Source of the DNA: Hemicordylus capensis
Taxonomy: Eukaryota > Chordata > Lepidosauria > Squamata > Cordylidae
Assembly: GCF_027244095.1 (NCBI RefSeq)
Contig: NC_069671.1
Span: 5,532,001 to 5,596,000 of the forward strand
DNA: 64,000 nt
Reading direction: 5' to 3'
Position numbers and translations under genes: made by a program. The notes under the pieces are model-generated. The model was not told where the DNA came from and ran no database searches. It saw only the letters and a program-made list of their open reading frames with translations. This document shows positions 21,587-32,820 of this stretch, one piece after another (the stretch's first letter is position 1; the number at the start of each line of letters is the position of its first letter).

Positions 21587-21920
21587 AACTTTCCCTCCAC
21601 TATGAACCACCTGCAGTACCCTCACAGAACACCGGTGACCACAGGTTAGGAACTGCTGACCTAGAAATATCTTTGGGAAACAGCAAAGTTAGTGCTTTCC
21701 ACAAGAGGGACACCTAAAGATTTCTTGCTGTACATTCGTTAAGAAAAGTCAGTTTGTAGGCTGCTCCTGAAATCGAAATGGCAGACATAAGACTGAGGGA
21801 AGCTATTTCTAGAGAGTTTTCCTCCCATTATTTTTTCCAGCAATTTCCATAAATTCAAGATTGATGCCAATTTCTGGAGACTCCAAGCCAATCCTGGAGG
21901 CGGGGCAGCCTTTTCATAAG

Positions 21921-22183
21921 TAGGGATCAATTCGAATTTGAATAGATTCAACTCGAATCCGGATGAATCACTGTTTGAAAATTCAGAAAAGTTTGAATTC
22001 TAAAGCTGTTTGGCACCTTTTAAAAACTATTCAGCCCCCCACCACCACCCATTGGTTAAAAAAAAAAAAAGGTGCCAAAAGAGGGTTGAATCAATCTGAA
22101 TTCGATTTGAATTCAAAACGAATTTTCAAATTCGATTCAAATTCAATACAAATTTTCAAAGATTTGATTTGTGCATATCCCTA
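21921..22183. mobile_element. TAGGGAT-type hAT-like MITE with 8-bp duplication
   Basis: Begins TAGGGATCAATTCGAATTTG and ends TTGTGCATATCCCTA. It is flanked by TTCATAAG (21,913-21,920) and TTCATAAA (22,184-22,191), a 7 of 8 match. The interior is built of GAATTCAAATTCG-like inverted blocks. Confidence 0.8.
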
Positions 22184-22454
22184 TTCATAAACCTAAGTGA
22201 GGCAGTCACATTTTTAATTGCTATGGGGTCTTTTAAGCTCAACATAGCCTAGGGCCTCAGTGTGTCCTAATCCAGCCCTGGAGAAGGACTACCCTTCCCA
22301 GCATTCTGTGCACACCTTCCAAGATGGTGCAGGGGCTCAAGAGAGCTCCATTTGAGCCCACAAGCCCTGAGCAAAGTGCGCTGCATAGTGAAAATGGTCT
22401 TCTCCACAGTGTGTTGTGGGACTGTGAAGCAAATTCAGCTTTTGCCAAATTGTA

Positions 22455-22565
22455 AATTTTCTTTATGTTTTTGTTTTGTTTTAATGTGTGTTGTTTTATT
22501 GTAAATGGCCCAGAGATGTGAGTATGGGGTGGTATATAAATCTGTTAAATAAATAAAATAAAATC
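22455..22565 (+). mobile_element. L2-type LINE 3' terminus
   Basis: T-rich 3' UTR, then GTAAATGGCCCAGAGATGTG, GGGGTGGTATATAAATCTGT and a TAAATAAAATAAAA tail. Confidence 0.6.
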
Positions 22566-22585
22566 CAGACAGGCCCAATAAATAA

Positions 22586-23188
22586 TTACCTTATTTACCC
22601 AAATGGAAGACTACTCTGGATTTTAAGATGACCACCTTTAAAAAAAAATACAGGTTAAATACAGATCATACCTGCTTTTACCCGAAAGGAAGGTGAATCT
22701 GAATTTAAGATGTTCCTTTTACCTAAACTTCCTCTTGGCAGATCAGAATGACTCTAGATCCTATAATGTGGCTACGTTCTGCCTTGTAGCTAGCAAAATT
22801 CGCTTAGAGCTCATTAAGAACTAAATATTCTATGAGATTTAACACCGTTCTGTATTAATTACATAATTTTGCGATCTTGCTACCTTTATACTCAGTGTCA
22901 TTCTGTTATTAGTGTTGACTAACTTTTGACTAACTTTTATATATAGTTTTATGTTCATAGTTTTAACTTCTAGCGTCTTCTTCTTGTACTAAGCAATTTT
23001 ATAGAGACTTTTTATTATTTTGTAGGAGTAGATTGTTTGAACCATTTTTGTCTATTTTGCTGTTGTGCTGGTCAAAGACCGAAATAAAGACTATGACTAA
23101 AAATTTAAGATGACCTACCCACCGCCACCAAATTCTAACATCGAAGAACCTGGAAAAATCTTGTCTTGGAGTCAGGTAAATATGGTAG
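22586..23188. mobile_element. Second TACC-type DNA transposon remnant, split by a LINE end
   Basis: Left end TTACCTTATTTACCCAAATG and right end GTCAGGTAAATATGGTA. Blocks GAATCTGAATTTAAGATG and AAATTTAAGATGACCTACCC lie on either side of the insertion at about 22,732-23,100. Confidence 0.6.
22732..23100 (+). mobile_element. Non-LTR LINE 3' end (family X), nested
   Basis: A T-rich 3' UTR ends in TGTGCTGGTCAAAGACCGAA and ATAAAGACTATGACT. The same terminal text occurs reversed near 26,370-26,400, with a related form at 50,255. The clade was not resolved. Confidence 0.55.
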
Positions 23189-23229
23189 TCAGGGAACTGC
23201 ACGTAGGGTTGATGGGGGCTGCCATTGGC

Positions 23230-23428
23230 CCCTGGGCCTTACAAAGAAGGACAGGGTGCTTCAGCATCCTTGACATATGGCTGCCTCTGCTTGAAGACTT
23301 CTAGAGGAGAAGAGCCCACCACCACAAGTGATAGGCTATTCTCCTGCCAAACAGCTCTTACACATAGAAAATGTCACATAACATCCAGTCTTTCTTTCAG
23401 AGTATGGTGCCCTGGGGCTTACATAATA
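23230..23428 (-). mobile_element. CR1 LINE 3' UTR fragment
   Basis: The reverse strand reads TTTGGCAGGAGAATAGCCTA, GTGGTGGTGGGCTCTTCTCC and AAGTCTTCAAGCAGAGGCAG, the CR1 3' UTR order. Confidence 0.65.
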
Positions 23429-23431
23429 TAA

Positions 23432-24165
23432 GAATATAAAAACAGCCCTGCTGGATCAGGCCCACAGCCCATCTAGTCCAGCATCCTGTTTCACACAGAG
23501 CCCCACCTAACGCCTCTGGGGAGCCCATAGGCAAGAGGTATGTGCATGCCCTCTCTCCTGCTGTTGCTCCCCTGCAACTGGTATTGAGAGGCATCCTGCC
23601 TCTGAGGCTGGAGGTGGCCCACAGCCACCAGACTAGTAGCCATTGATAGACCTCTCCTCCATGAATTTGTCTAAGCCCCTTTTAAAGCCACCCAAGCTGG
23701 TGGCCATCACAACATCCCATGGCAAGGAATTCCATAGATTAATTATGTGCTGTGTTAAAAAGTCCTTCCTCTTGTTGGTCCGATATTTCCCAACCTTCAG
23801 TTTCATGGAGTGACCCTTGGTTCTAGTGTTGTGAGAGGGGGAGGGAATTTCTCTCTGTCTACCCTCTCCACTCCATGCCTAATTTTATACCACTCGATCA
23901 TGTCTCCCCTTAGTCGCCTCTTTTCCAAGGTGAAGAGCCCCAGATGCTGTAGCCTAGCCTCATAAGGAAGGTGCTCCAGGCCCCTGATCATTTTGGTTGC
24001 CCTCTTCTGCACTTTTCCAGTTCTACAATGTCCTTCTTAAGATATGGTGACCAGAACTGTACACAGTACTCCAGCTGTAGCAGCACCTTAGATTTGTACA
24101 AGGGCATGATAATTGTAGCATTTTTATTTTCATTCAAAATTTTGTGCTTGTTCATTCAGTGCACA
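23432..24165 (-). mobile_element. CR1 LINE 3' end with readable ORF2 C-terminus
   Basis: The reverse strand from 24,012 to 23,803 encodes [20 protein letters not shown], then [20 protein letters not shown], the classic C-terminal tail of CR1 ORF2. The rest is 3' UTR that ends in text complementary to CCCTGCTGGATCAGGCCCAC. The octamer end is decayed (TATTCTTATATT). The 5' part is absent. Confidence 0.92.
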
Positions 24166-24825
24166 ACTTCCTTTAGCCGTGCGCAAGGTCTTGCTTCTTG
24201 AAATCCCCATGTTCTAAGGCTTGCACATGCCTTACGATCCCCGTATTCTAACGCTTGCCCATATCTCCCTTGAGCCCATGCAAGTTCTCGCTTCTGGAGT
24301 TCCCTCTGTTCAGTTTCTTGGCAGGATGCACAGCTTGTCAATCACAGCACCTCAAATGTATCTCCCCGTGGCACCAGAAAGAATGTTGTTGAGTGTTCCG
24401 GAAACAGGCCCTTACAGTAATCTCCATCTCTATTTGAATTGCCAAGAAGCTGGGCTGGAAAAATCACCACACAGTGGCTACCTCGAGGGGATGGTCTTTG
24501 TTCCATTCTGAAGAAATAATAAAGGCAAGCCTGCATTATGGACAGATGTCTCTCATCGGTTTGGCTCCGAAGCGAGAAGAGAACTCCGATCTTCTCCGTC
24601 GTCACAGTGCCAGTTCTTTTGGGTAACAACTTGTTTATTTAACAAGCTCAGTTCCTAAACTAGACCTTGGCTTCCAGTGGAAGCAAAAACCACTGACAAC
24701 CCTCTAGGCAGGCTTTGATCCTCGTCTGGTGTCAGAATTAGTTCAGACTGTTTATGTTTTCCAGTAGTTGAGGTTACCACTGGAGTGAAAACCCCGATTC
24801 CAAATACTTGCAGGGAACGAAGGAA
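24166..24825. other. Unassigned DNA
   Basis: No gene or known repeat recognised. Confidence 0.5.
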
Positions 24826-24931
24826 AGTAACATAGGAACACAGGAAGCTGCCTTATACAGAGTCAGACCATTGGTTCATCTAGCTCAGGGTTGTCTACAC
24901 CAGTGGTTCCCAACCTGGGTCCCTCCAAATG

Positions 24932-25377
24932 GGAGGAGAGTTGGTCTTGTGGTAGCAAGCATGACTTGTCCCCTTAGCTAAGCAGGGTCTACCCTGGTTG
25001 CATATGAATGGGGGACTAGAAGTGTGAGCACTGGAAGAGATTCCCCTCAGTGGATGGAGCCACTCTGGGAGGAGCCTCTAGGCTCCAAGTTCCCTCCCTG
25101 GCAGCATCTCCAAGATAGGGCTGAGAGAGATTCCTGCCTGCAACCTTGGAGATGCTGCTGCCAGTCTGTGTAGACCAGGGGTTCTGAGTGCTGGGTCCCC
25201 AGATGTTACTGGACTTCAACTCCCATAATCCCCGACCAAAGGCCATTGGGGCTGGGGATTATGGGAGTTGGTCCAATAACATCTGGGGACCCAAGGTTGA
25301 GATTCCCTGATGCAGACAATACTGAGCCAGATGGACCAATGTTCCAACTCGGTAGAAGGCAGCTTCCCATGTTCCTA
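24932..25377 (+). mobile_element. 5S/tRNA chimeric SINE (short form) inside the MITE
   Basis: Plus-strand copy that runs from GGAGGAGAGTTGGTCTTGTG to CAGCTTCCCATGTTCCTATG. It carries the collapsed tRNA segment and is split by a second MITE. Confidence 0.9.
25176..25309. mobile_element. Innermost hAT MITE
   Basis: The left end is CAGGGGTTCTGAGTGCTGGG and the right end ACCCAAGGTTGAGATTCCCTG. A palindromic core (ACTTCAACTCCCATAATCCC) lies between. Flanks are GTGTAGAC (25,168-25,175) and ATGCAGAC (25,310-25,317), 6 of 8 matched. Confidence 0.87.
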
Positions 25378-25742
25378 TGTTGCTGAACTATGACTCCCAT
25401 CATCCCCAGCCACAATAAATTGTAGCTAGGAATGATATGAGTTGTAGTTCAGCAACATCTGGAGGGACCCAGGTTGGGAACCACTGGTCGACACTGATTG
25501 GCATCAACTCTCCAAGGTTGCAGGCAGGAGTCTTTCCCAGCCCTACCTAAAGATGGTGCCAGGGATTGAACATGGGACCTCCTGCATACAAAGCAGATGC
25601 TGTGCCACTGAGTGAAGGCCCCATCCTCTAATGGGAATATTTTACAATGCTCAAATGTAGTATCCCACCCAAACACAAATCAAGGTAGATCCTGCTTAGC
25701 AAAGGGGGCAATTCATGCTTGCTACCACAAGACCAGCTTTCC

Positions 25743-26139
25743 GCAGTCAGATCTTGTTAGGTAGCAGGTTAGGTAATTAGGTATCACTAATTTTTCATAC
25801 CCATTTTGTTTGAGAAATAGCACTATTTGACAAAGAAATGGAAAAAGTGCAAGAATGTTCAATCCTTTAAGCTTCCCCCTCCCGCCCCATATAAAATATG
25901 TGCTGATGAATTAATAGCCAATTAAGAAGCAACCCACTAATTCCATATCTCAGGGGTGTCGAAAAAGGGAAAGCTTGAGGAGCAACTCCTCACTTAAATT
26001 ATTGGGGGCAGAGGAGAGAGACTTGGGGCGGGATAGGGGTTATTAGGTTTGGCAGCAGGGAGTTCAGTAAACTGAGAGGGGATCTCCTCAAATCCATCCC
26101 TTGTGATTTTAGCCTTGATTTTGCTTGCCACATTTCTGA
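25743..26139. other. Unassigned DNA
   Basis: No gene or known repeat recognised. Confidence 0.5.
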
Positions 26140-26292
26140 AAATCGCAAAACTGCCTCAAGGTTGTACATATTGGAAGGGCTTTCTCTGTTGCCGCCCCTT
26201 CACTTTGGAATTCTCTTCCCCCACAGATTGGGTCTGCCTCCTTCCTTTCAGCCTTTAAGATCTTATTGAAGACGTTTCTTTCCCGCCATGCG
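26140..26292 (+). mobile_element. L2-type LINE ORF2 C-terminal fragment
   Basis: The plus strand reads like FSVAAPSLWNSLPPQIGSAS followed by FKILLKTFLSRHA. This matches the APxLWNSLP...FKxxLKTxLF signature at the C-terminus of L2-like reverse transcriptases. There is no start or upstream domain. Confidence 0.7.
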
Positions 26293-26306
26293 CTTGTCCT
26301 TTAAAT

Positions 26307-26307
26307 T

Positions 26308-26338
<31 letters not shown>

Positions 26339-26367
26339 GTCTTTCTGTCTTTCTGTCTTTCTGTCTT
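26307..26367. repeat. (TTTC)n/(TCTG)n microsatellite
   Basis: Tetramer runs that abut the end of a reverse LINE fragment. Confidence 0.93.
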
Positions 26368-26640
26368 TCAACTTCATTACGGTCCGAGACCAGCATAACA
26401 ATTGCTAGGCTTTGTGACATTCCTGATTGTGTGATTTCTGTGTAGGGTGTTAACTGGCTGTGGCCTTTTTGCATCTCGACCCCAAAGCAGACTTTCCTAC
26501 ACTCAGTACAGCCGTTCCACATGCAGAGAATCTGTTTTAGGGTGAAGGAGGAAAGATACCACGTCCGCCTTGTGTGGAAATCACACAGTCAGAAGTATCA
26601 CAGAGCACAGCTCTTGTTGGACTCTACCACTCCAGACTGC
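26368..26640 (-). mobile_element. Non-LTR LINE family X 3' end
   Basis: The reverse strand ends TGTTATGCTGGTCTCGGACC followed by GTAATGAAG, close to the 3' terminus of the copy at 22,732-23,100. The 5' limit is uncertain. Confidence 0.45.
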
Positions 26641-26663
26641 AGAGGGAACAGAAATTAATACAA

Positions 26664-26992
26664 CGACAACAACAAATATTTATATACCACTTTTCAACCA
26701 AAAGTTTTGCAAGCGATTTACATAGAGAAATAGGAAATAAATGCGATGGCTCCCTGTCCCCAAAGGGCTCACAATCTAAAAAGAAACTTAAGATAGACAC
26801 CAGCAACAGTCACTGGAGGGCTACTGTGCTAGGCAGTGGATAAGGCCAGTTTGATTGATTGATTAAGTGCCGTCAAGTCAGTGTCGACTCTTAGCGACCA
26901 CATAGATAGTTACTCTCCCCCTAATAAATAAAGAGAATTTTCCATGTTAAAAGGGTGCCTCTTTGCCCTGTTAGCAGGGGCAAAATACCCTA
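26664..26992 (-). mobile_element. Family A repeat interrupted by a BovB end
   Basis: AACAACAAATATTTATATAC, the CCCTGTCCCCAAAGGGCTCA block and the GGTGCCTCTTTGCCCTGTTA block are all present. A 60-bp BovB 3' end interrupts it at 26,851-26,910. Confidence 0.85.
26851..26910 (-). mobile_element. Minimal BovB 3' end insertion
   Basis: TTGATTGATTGATTAAGTGC, GTCAAGTCAGTGTCGACTCT and TAGCGACCACATAGATA are the reversed 3' terminus of BovB, as at 6,911-6,970. Only about 60 bp are present. The host repeat continues on both sides (GGCCAGTT and GTTACTCTCC). Confidence 0.88.
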
Positions 26993-29884
26993 AATATAAA
27001 AAATAACTCTCTAAGGTATTTCACATAATCATATGAGAGTGGTTTGGAGGGAGGGAAGAGCCACACCCCATTCCTGGCCGATGAGCAGAGCCTCTTTTTG
27101 GCTCCTCTAACTCACCCCACACACATACACAGCAACTGTGGGCTCCGTTAATGCCTCAGAGAGCTGGGTCCTCCAAGGCTCGAGGAAGGTATCCTAGAAT
27201 GCATTGCACTCCCAGCAGAGAGTCAGCCCTCAGTACACCAGCAACCACTCTAGCCACAGAACTCTCTGACCAACATGGCTGCCAGCTGCCCAGAACTGTT
27301 TAAAACGGGGATTTCCAGACATGATCGGCAGACTCAGGTAGGTCAGCTGCTATTTTCATGCTGACTCAGTAAAAATCAATGTTAAAAAGTCACGTTACTT
27401 ACGTTTGAATGGGTTGGGTTGGCAGGCAGCCTGTGAGCTCTTTCTGCCTATTTAAAAACACACACACACACACACTAGCATGCTAGTTTTTTGTGTTTGG
27501 GTGAGCTTAATATGGGGGAGCATTCAAACATGAGACCCTCTCACCTGAATGTGGGTGCAGAGCACACATACACATACTACAACAGTCACAATTCCGTGAC
27601 TTATCAGGGAATAAACATAAAAAGCCAATGCAACCCAATATAAAAGGTGGGAAGGGTTCGATTATACCCTGTTGTAGCAGAAATCTGGCCACCAGCCACG
27701 GTGCTCGATAATAATTTGAAAAGACATGTTTTACTTGGAACCAAGAGTCTAACTGTTGAATTCTCTGCTTGTTCCAGCAGTTATTTTTATCTTTATCTCT
27801 TTGGTTGGCTTGTAGCACAGATTCTAGCTACTTGGTTGTAAATCTGATATTCCCTCAGCTGTTGTACTCTTGGGGATTTTGGATGTGGTGCTTTGTATAA
27901 GTAACAAAAATAAATATGTGGGACCAAAGAGTCATTATAACTATAAACCAATCTAAATGTTAGGTTCATAACTTTCTTAATTATTATTTATGTATGACTG
28001 TCAGGAAAACCCTAATGTTTATGTTGTGCATTGGCAAAAGTTGTAGTTTCAGGGGGACCACAAAAAGACCAAGCTACAGAAAGAAAAATAGACAATCTGT
28101 AGCCAATAAGGCCATAAAACCCAATGCATCCATGTTGGCTGCGTTGATTGTGATAGTTCCCTAAAGTCAGAAATGAATCTTGTGCAGAATAATGAGGGTT
28201 CTTTAAAAAAAAAAAATACGCTGGAAAGATTCTGCTCTGTAATTTGGATGATTGGATTAAATTAGTGTGTTGCTGACGGTTAATCCGATCCACAAATTGG
28301 GGCCCACAAATCCAGAAAGTTGGATAGTTTGGTTTGCCATTCGTTACATTAAATCACATCCTCCTCCTAGGTTTCACAGATGAATATAAGACATTGTAAC
28401 ACCTCATTTCTCATGCCAGGATGACCACCCACACCACCACTACGATTACACGTTGCTGATGGGTCTACTCCATTTTTCTGTGCTCTATTCATTTACTCAG
28501 TAATTGCCTCTCTTCAACTGATTTGAAAGCCAGGAGGGATTGTGCTTGTTCAGTTAAAGATATACCAGAAAACCATAATTGTCTGACAATAGGTTATCTA
28601 CAGTTCACTATGCCTCAGTAGCTGCAGTGAATGAACTGGCAGACTGTACATTGCATGATGCCTTAGTGTTCATGTGAGAGCATTTACACCAGGGATTATG
28701 AATCTGCTCCCTGCTTGGAAATTTAATGTCTACATATCCCGGAGAGTGAGCTGAACTCTGAACAGCTTTAGCAACTTACGCTCAACATTAGCATCCCCCA
28801 AAAGGCAAAAATAGGGGCTAGTGATTTGATGGGGCCAGGTATCAGAAAACAAGGATTGTCCCTAGTAAACAGGGATCGTATCCTGTTCCAAGAAGCACTC
28901 CGTTGCTTCTGTTGCTGAGCTGGGGCCTCTGTTGAGGCAGGAATCCAGATTCTGGTAGAGGTTCTGGGAGGGATACAGACCTTGGACAGCTCCAAGGGAA
29001 GCATTGGCGGAAACGCTTTCAGGACCTTGGAGAGCAACAAGCAAAAGAGCTGGGAACAACAAGGGAAGATGAGCGTTGCTCCAGCAGAAGTTTAGCACTG
29101 ACTGTTGGTTATATATAGCTTCTGCCAAGGTAGAGTGGATTGTCCCCACCCCTGGGAAAGGATTTGTAGTTTAAAGGGTCCTTGCCTGATCCTGTAAGTG
29201 CTGAGGGGGTCTCTATTTAGATGCAGGTCTTTGGGAGGCAGAGCAGGTCTTGGGGAGACTCCTTCAAGTCAGAGGATGATTCCAGGGTCGTGTCTTTAGG
29301 TCATGGTGGGGGTGCTTGCTCTGTTTTGCCCAATTCCCCTGACATGGGGGTCACAGTGGGGTCTGGATCATAGGACCTTCCCACCCTGCCTCACCCAGAG
29401 GCACCATTCCCCCTGGTCTTTGGGACACTAGTCTGGTCTCCTGTAAGCCTTGGGGGCCCTAAATTGTATTTATTATATCCCAGGTGGGTGGTGGGCTTCT
29501 GGCCCATGCCATGCCTCCACTGGCTGATGCAACTGTGCTCAGAGGGCAGTGAGGGCTGAGTGCAGCCAGACCCCGGCAAAACTACCAGCCTGCAGCCCAC
29601 CCAATCTCTTCCAGGCACATGGCAATGAGAACAGACCAGCCGAGAAGCCTGCCGAGCCAGATCCACTTCTGCCTGGCCATACCAGTGCATGTACAGCCAA
29701 CCAAGCAAGTGTGACCTCCCTCCCTAGGGCAGCAGGATTCTTGGAGTGGCAACTGCAGACGCACCTCTCCTGATGATCTCAATGGTTGGTGTGGTTGATA
29801 GCAAAGAAGACGTTCTCTTAAATATTGCAGCTGTAGGTTTTGCATATTGCAATTTGCATATTGCAGCTGTATATTTTTGGGGCG
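26993..29884. other. Unassigned DNA with a short (CA)n run
   Basis: About 2.9 kb with no repeat family I recognise and no gene. A CA run lies at 27,458-27,476. Short frames (up to 129 codons) show no domain. Confidence 0.5.
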
Positions 29885-30205
29885 GGTGCATGTGTGTGCT
29901 TCTCCATTGCTGCCCCAAGGCTTTGGAACGTGCGCCCTGCTGAAATAAGAGCCCCCCCCCCACACACACATCTCTTACAACTTTTTAAAAGGTAGTCAAG
30001 ACACATCTGTTCACCCAGGCTTTTAATTAGATACTGTTTTAATAGTTGGAGGGTTTTTAATAGTTTTAACATTGTTTTAAGTTTTGAATTGTAATGTTTT
30101 AACCTTTTTTACTTGCTGTTTTTATTGTTTTGTTATAAGCCACCCAGAGACTTGCGTTTTGGGGGGTATACCAATATGTTAAATGAATAAATAAAGATGA
30201 AAAAC
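29885..30205 (+). mobile_element. L2-type LINE 3' end
   Basis: TGCCCCAAGGCTTTGGAACG reads as APRLWN. ACACATCTGTTCACCCAGGC reads as a THLF-like tail. A T-rich UTR follows with GTTATAAGCCACCCAGAGAC and a final TAAATGAATAAATAAA. Confidence 0.75.
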
Positions 30206-30313
30206 TGCATACTGCAAATAGAGCTACAAAATGCTCAATATGTAAAAATATGCCCCCCCCCAACCCCATACATATTTGCTTTCAACGGAAGCCTTCATGT
30301 TTGTTTTGAGTGT

Positions 30314-30618
30314 GAGGAGAGCTGGTCTTGTGGTAGCAAGCATGACTTGTCCCCTTAGCTAAGCAGGGTCCACCCTGGTTACATATGAATGGGAGACTTG
30401 ATGTGTGAGCACTGTAAGATCATTCTCTTTAGGGGATGGAGCCGCTCTGGGAAGAGCAGAAGGTTCCCAGTTCCTTCCCTGGCAGCATCTCCAAGATAGG
30501 GCTGAGAGAGATTCCTGCCTGCAACCTTGGAGAAGCCGCTGCCAGTCTGTGTAGACAATACTGAGTGAGATGGACCGATGGTCTGACTCAGTATATGGCA
30601 GCTTCCTCTGTTCCTATG
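30314..30618 (+). mobile_element. 5S/tRNA chimeric SINE, short form
   Basis: Full-length copy from GAGGAGAGCTGGTCTTGTGG to GCAGCTTCCTCTGTTCCTAT. The tRNA segment has lost most of its middle (GAAGAGCAGAAGGTTCC). Confidence 0.92.
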
Positions 30619-31149
30619 ATGAACACAAAGGCTCCATCTGGCTGACACTTTGTGACTCAGAAGCCGTCCTGCGGTGCCATGTATCCTCTTGTAGGCGATC
30701 AAGCATCTCAGACCTGTGCATCGACAAAGGCTGTGCATCCGTAAATAGATGCTGTTCTGGGAACCTCGCTAGAGCACATGGAGTACAGTGCGACCGGCCG
30801 GCCTTCAGTGAGTCCCAGTCCCCGTCCCCCCCGCCATTGTTTCCGAGAGGGGGCTAATAATAGCCCATCTGCAAAAATAGCTGATCTTTTGGAGAAGCTG
30901 CCACCAGCACCACCCCCAGTGCCCCGAAGTATCCCAAAGCAACAGGCCAACTTTGCACGATAACTCCCGGGCCTCTGTGGCTTAGCAGGTTGATGAAGGC
31001 AATTCAGGCAGGCAGGGAGGGCAACACCTACAGGAGTCGATCAAAGCAGGTGTTAATTCTGCCTCAGGTGCCACAGTTACCAGAGTAGTAGGAAGTATCA
31101 GGCAGGGAGCAGCCGAAGGTTTTGTGGTGCTGGAAGCAAGGTTCATAGA
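30619..31149. other. Repeat-free block
   Basis: No repeat or gene recognised. A frame of 80 codons on the minus strand has no domain. Confidence 0.4.
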
Positions 31150-31243
31150 AAGTGGCCTTCTAGCTCTTCTAGCTCAAGATTCTCTGCACTGGCTGGCAGC
31201 ATCCCTCTGTGGCTTTAGGAAGGAAACATTCCCAGCCTTACCT
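31150..31243 (-). mobile_element. tRNA-headed SINE body fragment
   Basis: CTTCTAGCTC, TTCTCTGCACTGGCTGGCAG and TTCCCAGCCTTACCTGGA match the reversed SINE body. Confidence 0.6.
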
Positions 31244-31269
31244 GGATATTTAATTTATTTTTATTTCTT

Positions 31270-32820
31270 GTTTACACAGTCAGACAGGTGTTATTGACTG
31301 GTTTGTTTTATCCAGACATCGAGTCCTTCCCAAGGACCTGGGATGGCTGAATTTTATCATCAATACTGTTGGTTATTATAGATATCGTCGCAGAATATAG
31401 GCTGTTCCCAGTAAAACTGCTTTTTGTAATTGGCTGGTGGTGGTTTCTGTGGCCCCTATGGTGTTGAGGTGCTCTTCAAGGTCTTTTGGAAGTGCACCCA
31501 GGGCGCCCATGACCACTGGGATTATTTTGGTCTTTTTCTGCCACAGCCTTTCAATTTCAATTTGTAGATCTTTGTATTTGGTGATTTTTTCTATTTCTTT
31601 TTCTTCTATTCTGCTTTCCCCTGGTATTGCTATGTCGATTATTTCGACTTGTTTTTCTTTCTTCTCGACTACAGTGATATCTGGTGTATTGTGTGGCAGA
31701 TGTTTGTCTGTTTGTAGTCGGAAGTCCCAGAATATTTTTACATCTTCATTTTCTACAACTTTTTCAATTTTATGGTCCCACCATTTTTTGGCTACAGGTA
31801 GCTTGTATTTTTTGCAGATGTTCCAGTGTATCATCCCTGCTACCTTGTCATGCCTTTGTTTGTAGTCAGTCTGTGCGATCTTCTTACAACAGCTGATCAG
31901 GTGGTCCACTGTTTCATCTGCTTCTTTACAAAGGCGGCACTTGCTGTTTGTTGTGGATTTTTCAACTTTTGCTCTTATTGCATTTGTTCTTAGTGCCTGT
32001 TCTTGCGCAGCCAGTATTAAACCCTCTGTTTCTTTCTTCAAGTTGCCATTCTTAAGCCATTGCCAGGTCTTGGTGATGTCTGATTTTCCACTTATATTGT
32101 GCAAATATTGACCATGCAGGGGCTTATTTTTCCATTTTTCTGCTCAGTTCTTGACTTGTTTTTTCTTGTAGGCCTGCTTTCTTTCATTGGTGTTGAATAG
32201 TTTCGTGTTATTGACCATTTGAAGTGCATCTTCTTCACTGTCCTTGATATATTCTTCAAGGCCTCTTTTCTCCTCCTTTGATGGACTTGCAGCATTCCTC
32301 TTCCACCTGAGCTGCGAGGGAGGTAGAGCCTATCGACATCACTGCGGGGGTGCAGAGCATGATTGATGGTCATGATTTTCCTGGTCTTACGATCTAGCGT
32401 CTCTAGCTCTGCCTGGGTCCAGTCTATTATTCCTGCAGTGTATCTGATAACAGGTATAGCCCAGGTGTTTATGGCTTGTATGGTGTTCCCGCCATTGAGT
32501 TTGGACTTGAGGATTTTTCTGACTCTCCTGATGTATTCACTTCCAATCTTTCTTTTAACTACAGTGTGTGCAATGTTATCAGCTTGGAGAATGCCCAAGT
32601 ATTGGTAAGGTTCTTTCTCTTCTAGGTTCTTGATGTTGCTTCCATTGGGCAGTTCTATTCCTTCTGTTTTTGTTATTTTCCCTCTGTTCATTATTAATGC
32701 AGCACACTTGTCTAGTCCAAACTCCATTGCTATATCACTACTGAATATATTGACAGTGTTTAGCATTGATTCAATTTCTGACTGGGACTTTCCATACAAC
32801 TTCAGATCATCCATGTAAAG
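31270..32820 (-). mobile_element. Dong/R4-type LINE, 5' truncated
   Basis: A minus-strand non-LTR retrotransposon that holds the last part of the reverse transcriptase, a zinc knuckle, a restriction-like endonuclease region and a short 3' UTR that ends CTGTGTAAACAAG. Its 5' edge lies exactly at a (TAA)n run attached to a SINE tail. A second fragment of the same 3' end is at 57,271-57,488. Confidence 0.88.

Larger units (their letters stand above)
24901..25486. mobile_element. hAT MITE inside the outer SINE
   Basis: The ends are CAGTGGTTCCCAACCTGGGT and ACCCAGGTTGGGAACCACTG, exact complements. The 8-bp flanks are GTCTACAC (24,893-24,900) and GTCGACAC (25,487-25,494). The element itself is split by a SINE after CCCTCCAAATG. 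Confidence 0.9.
24826..25742 (-). mobile_element. 5S/tRNA chimeric SINE, full tRNA form, outer host of a four-level nest
   Basis: The tail half lies at 24,826-24,900. The rest lies at 25,487-25,742 and includes a complete tRNA unit: the reverse strand reads CACTCAGTGGCACAGCATCT, then a GTATGCAGGAGG arm and GTTCAATCCC. The 5S-like head follows, diverged and of the AAATCAAGG type. The two halves are separated by nested insertions. Confidence 0.9.

Noticed and set aside
30314-30420. 5S rRNA gene
   Set aside because: Only the middle to 3' part resembles 5S and it leads into a SINE. No 5S stem I or terminator is seen.
31437-31865. 142-codon plus-strand frame
   Set aside because: It is the shadow of the R4-type reverse transcriptase/endonuclease on the other strand.
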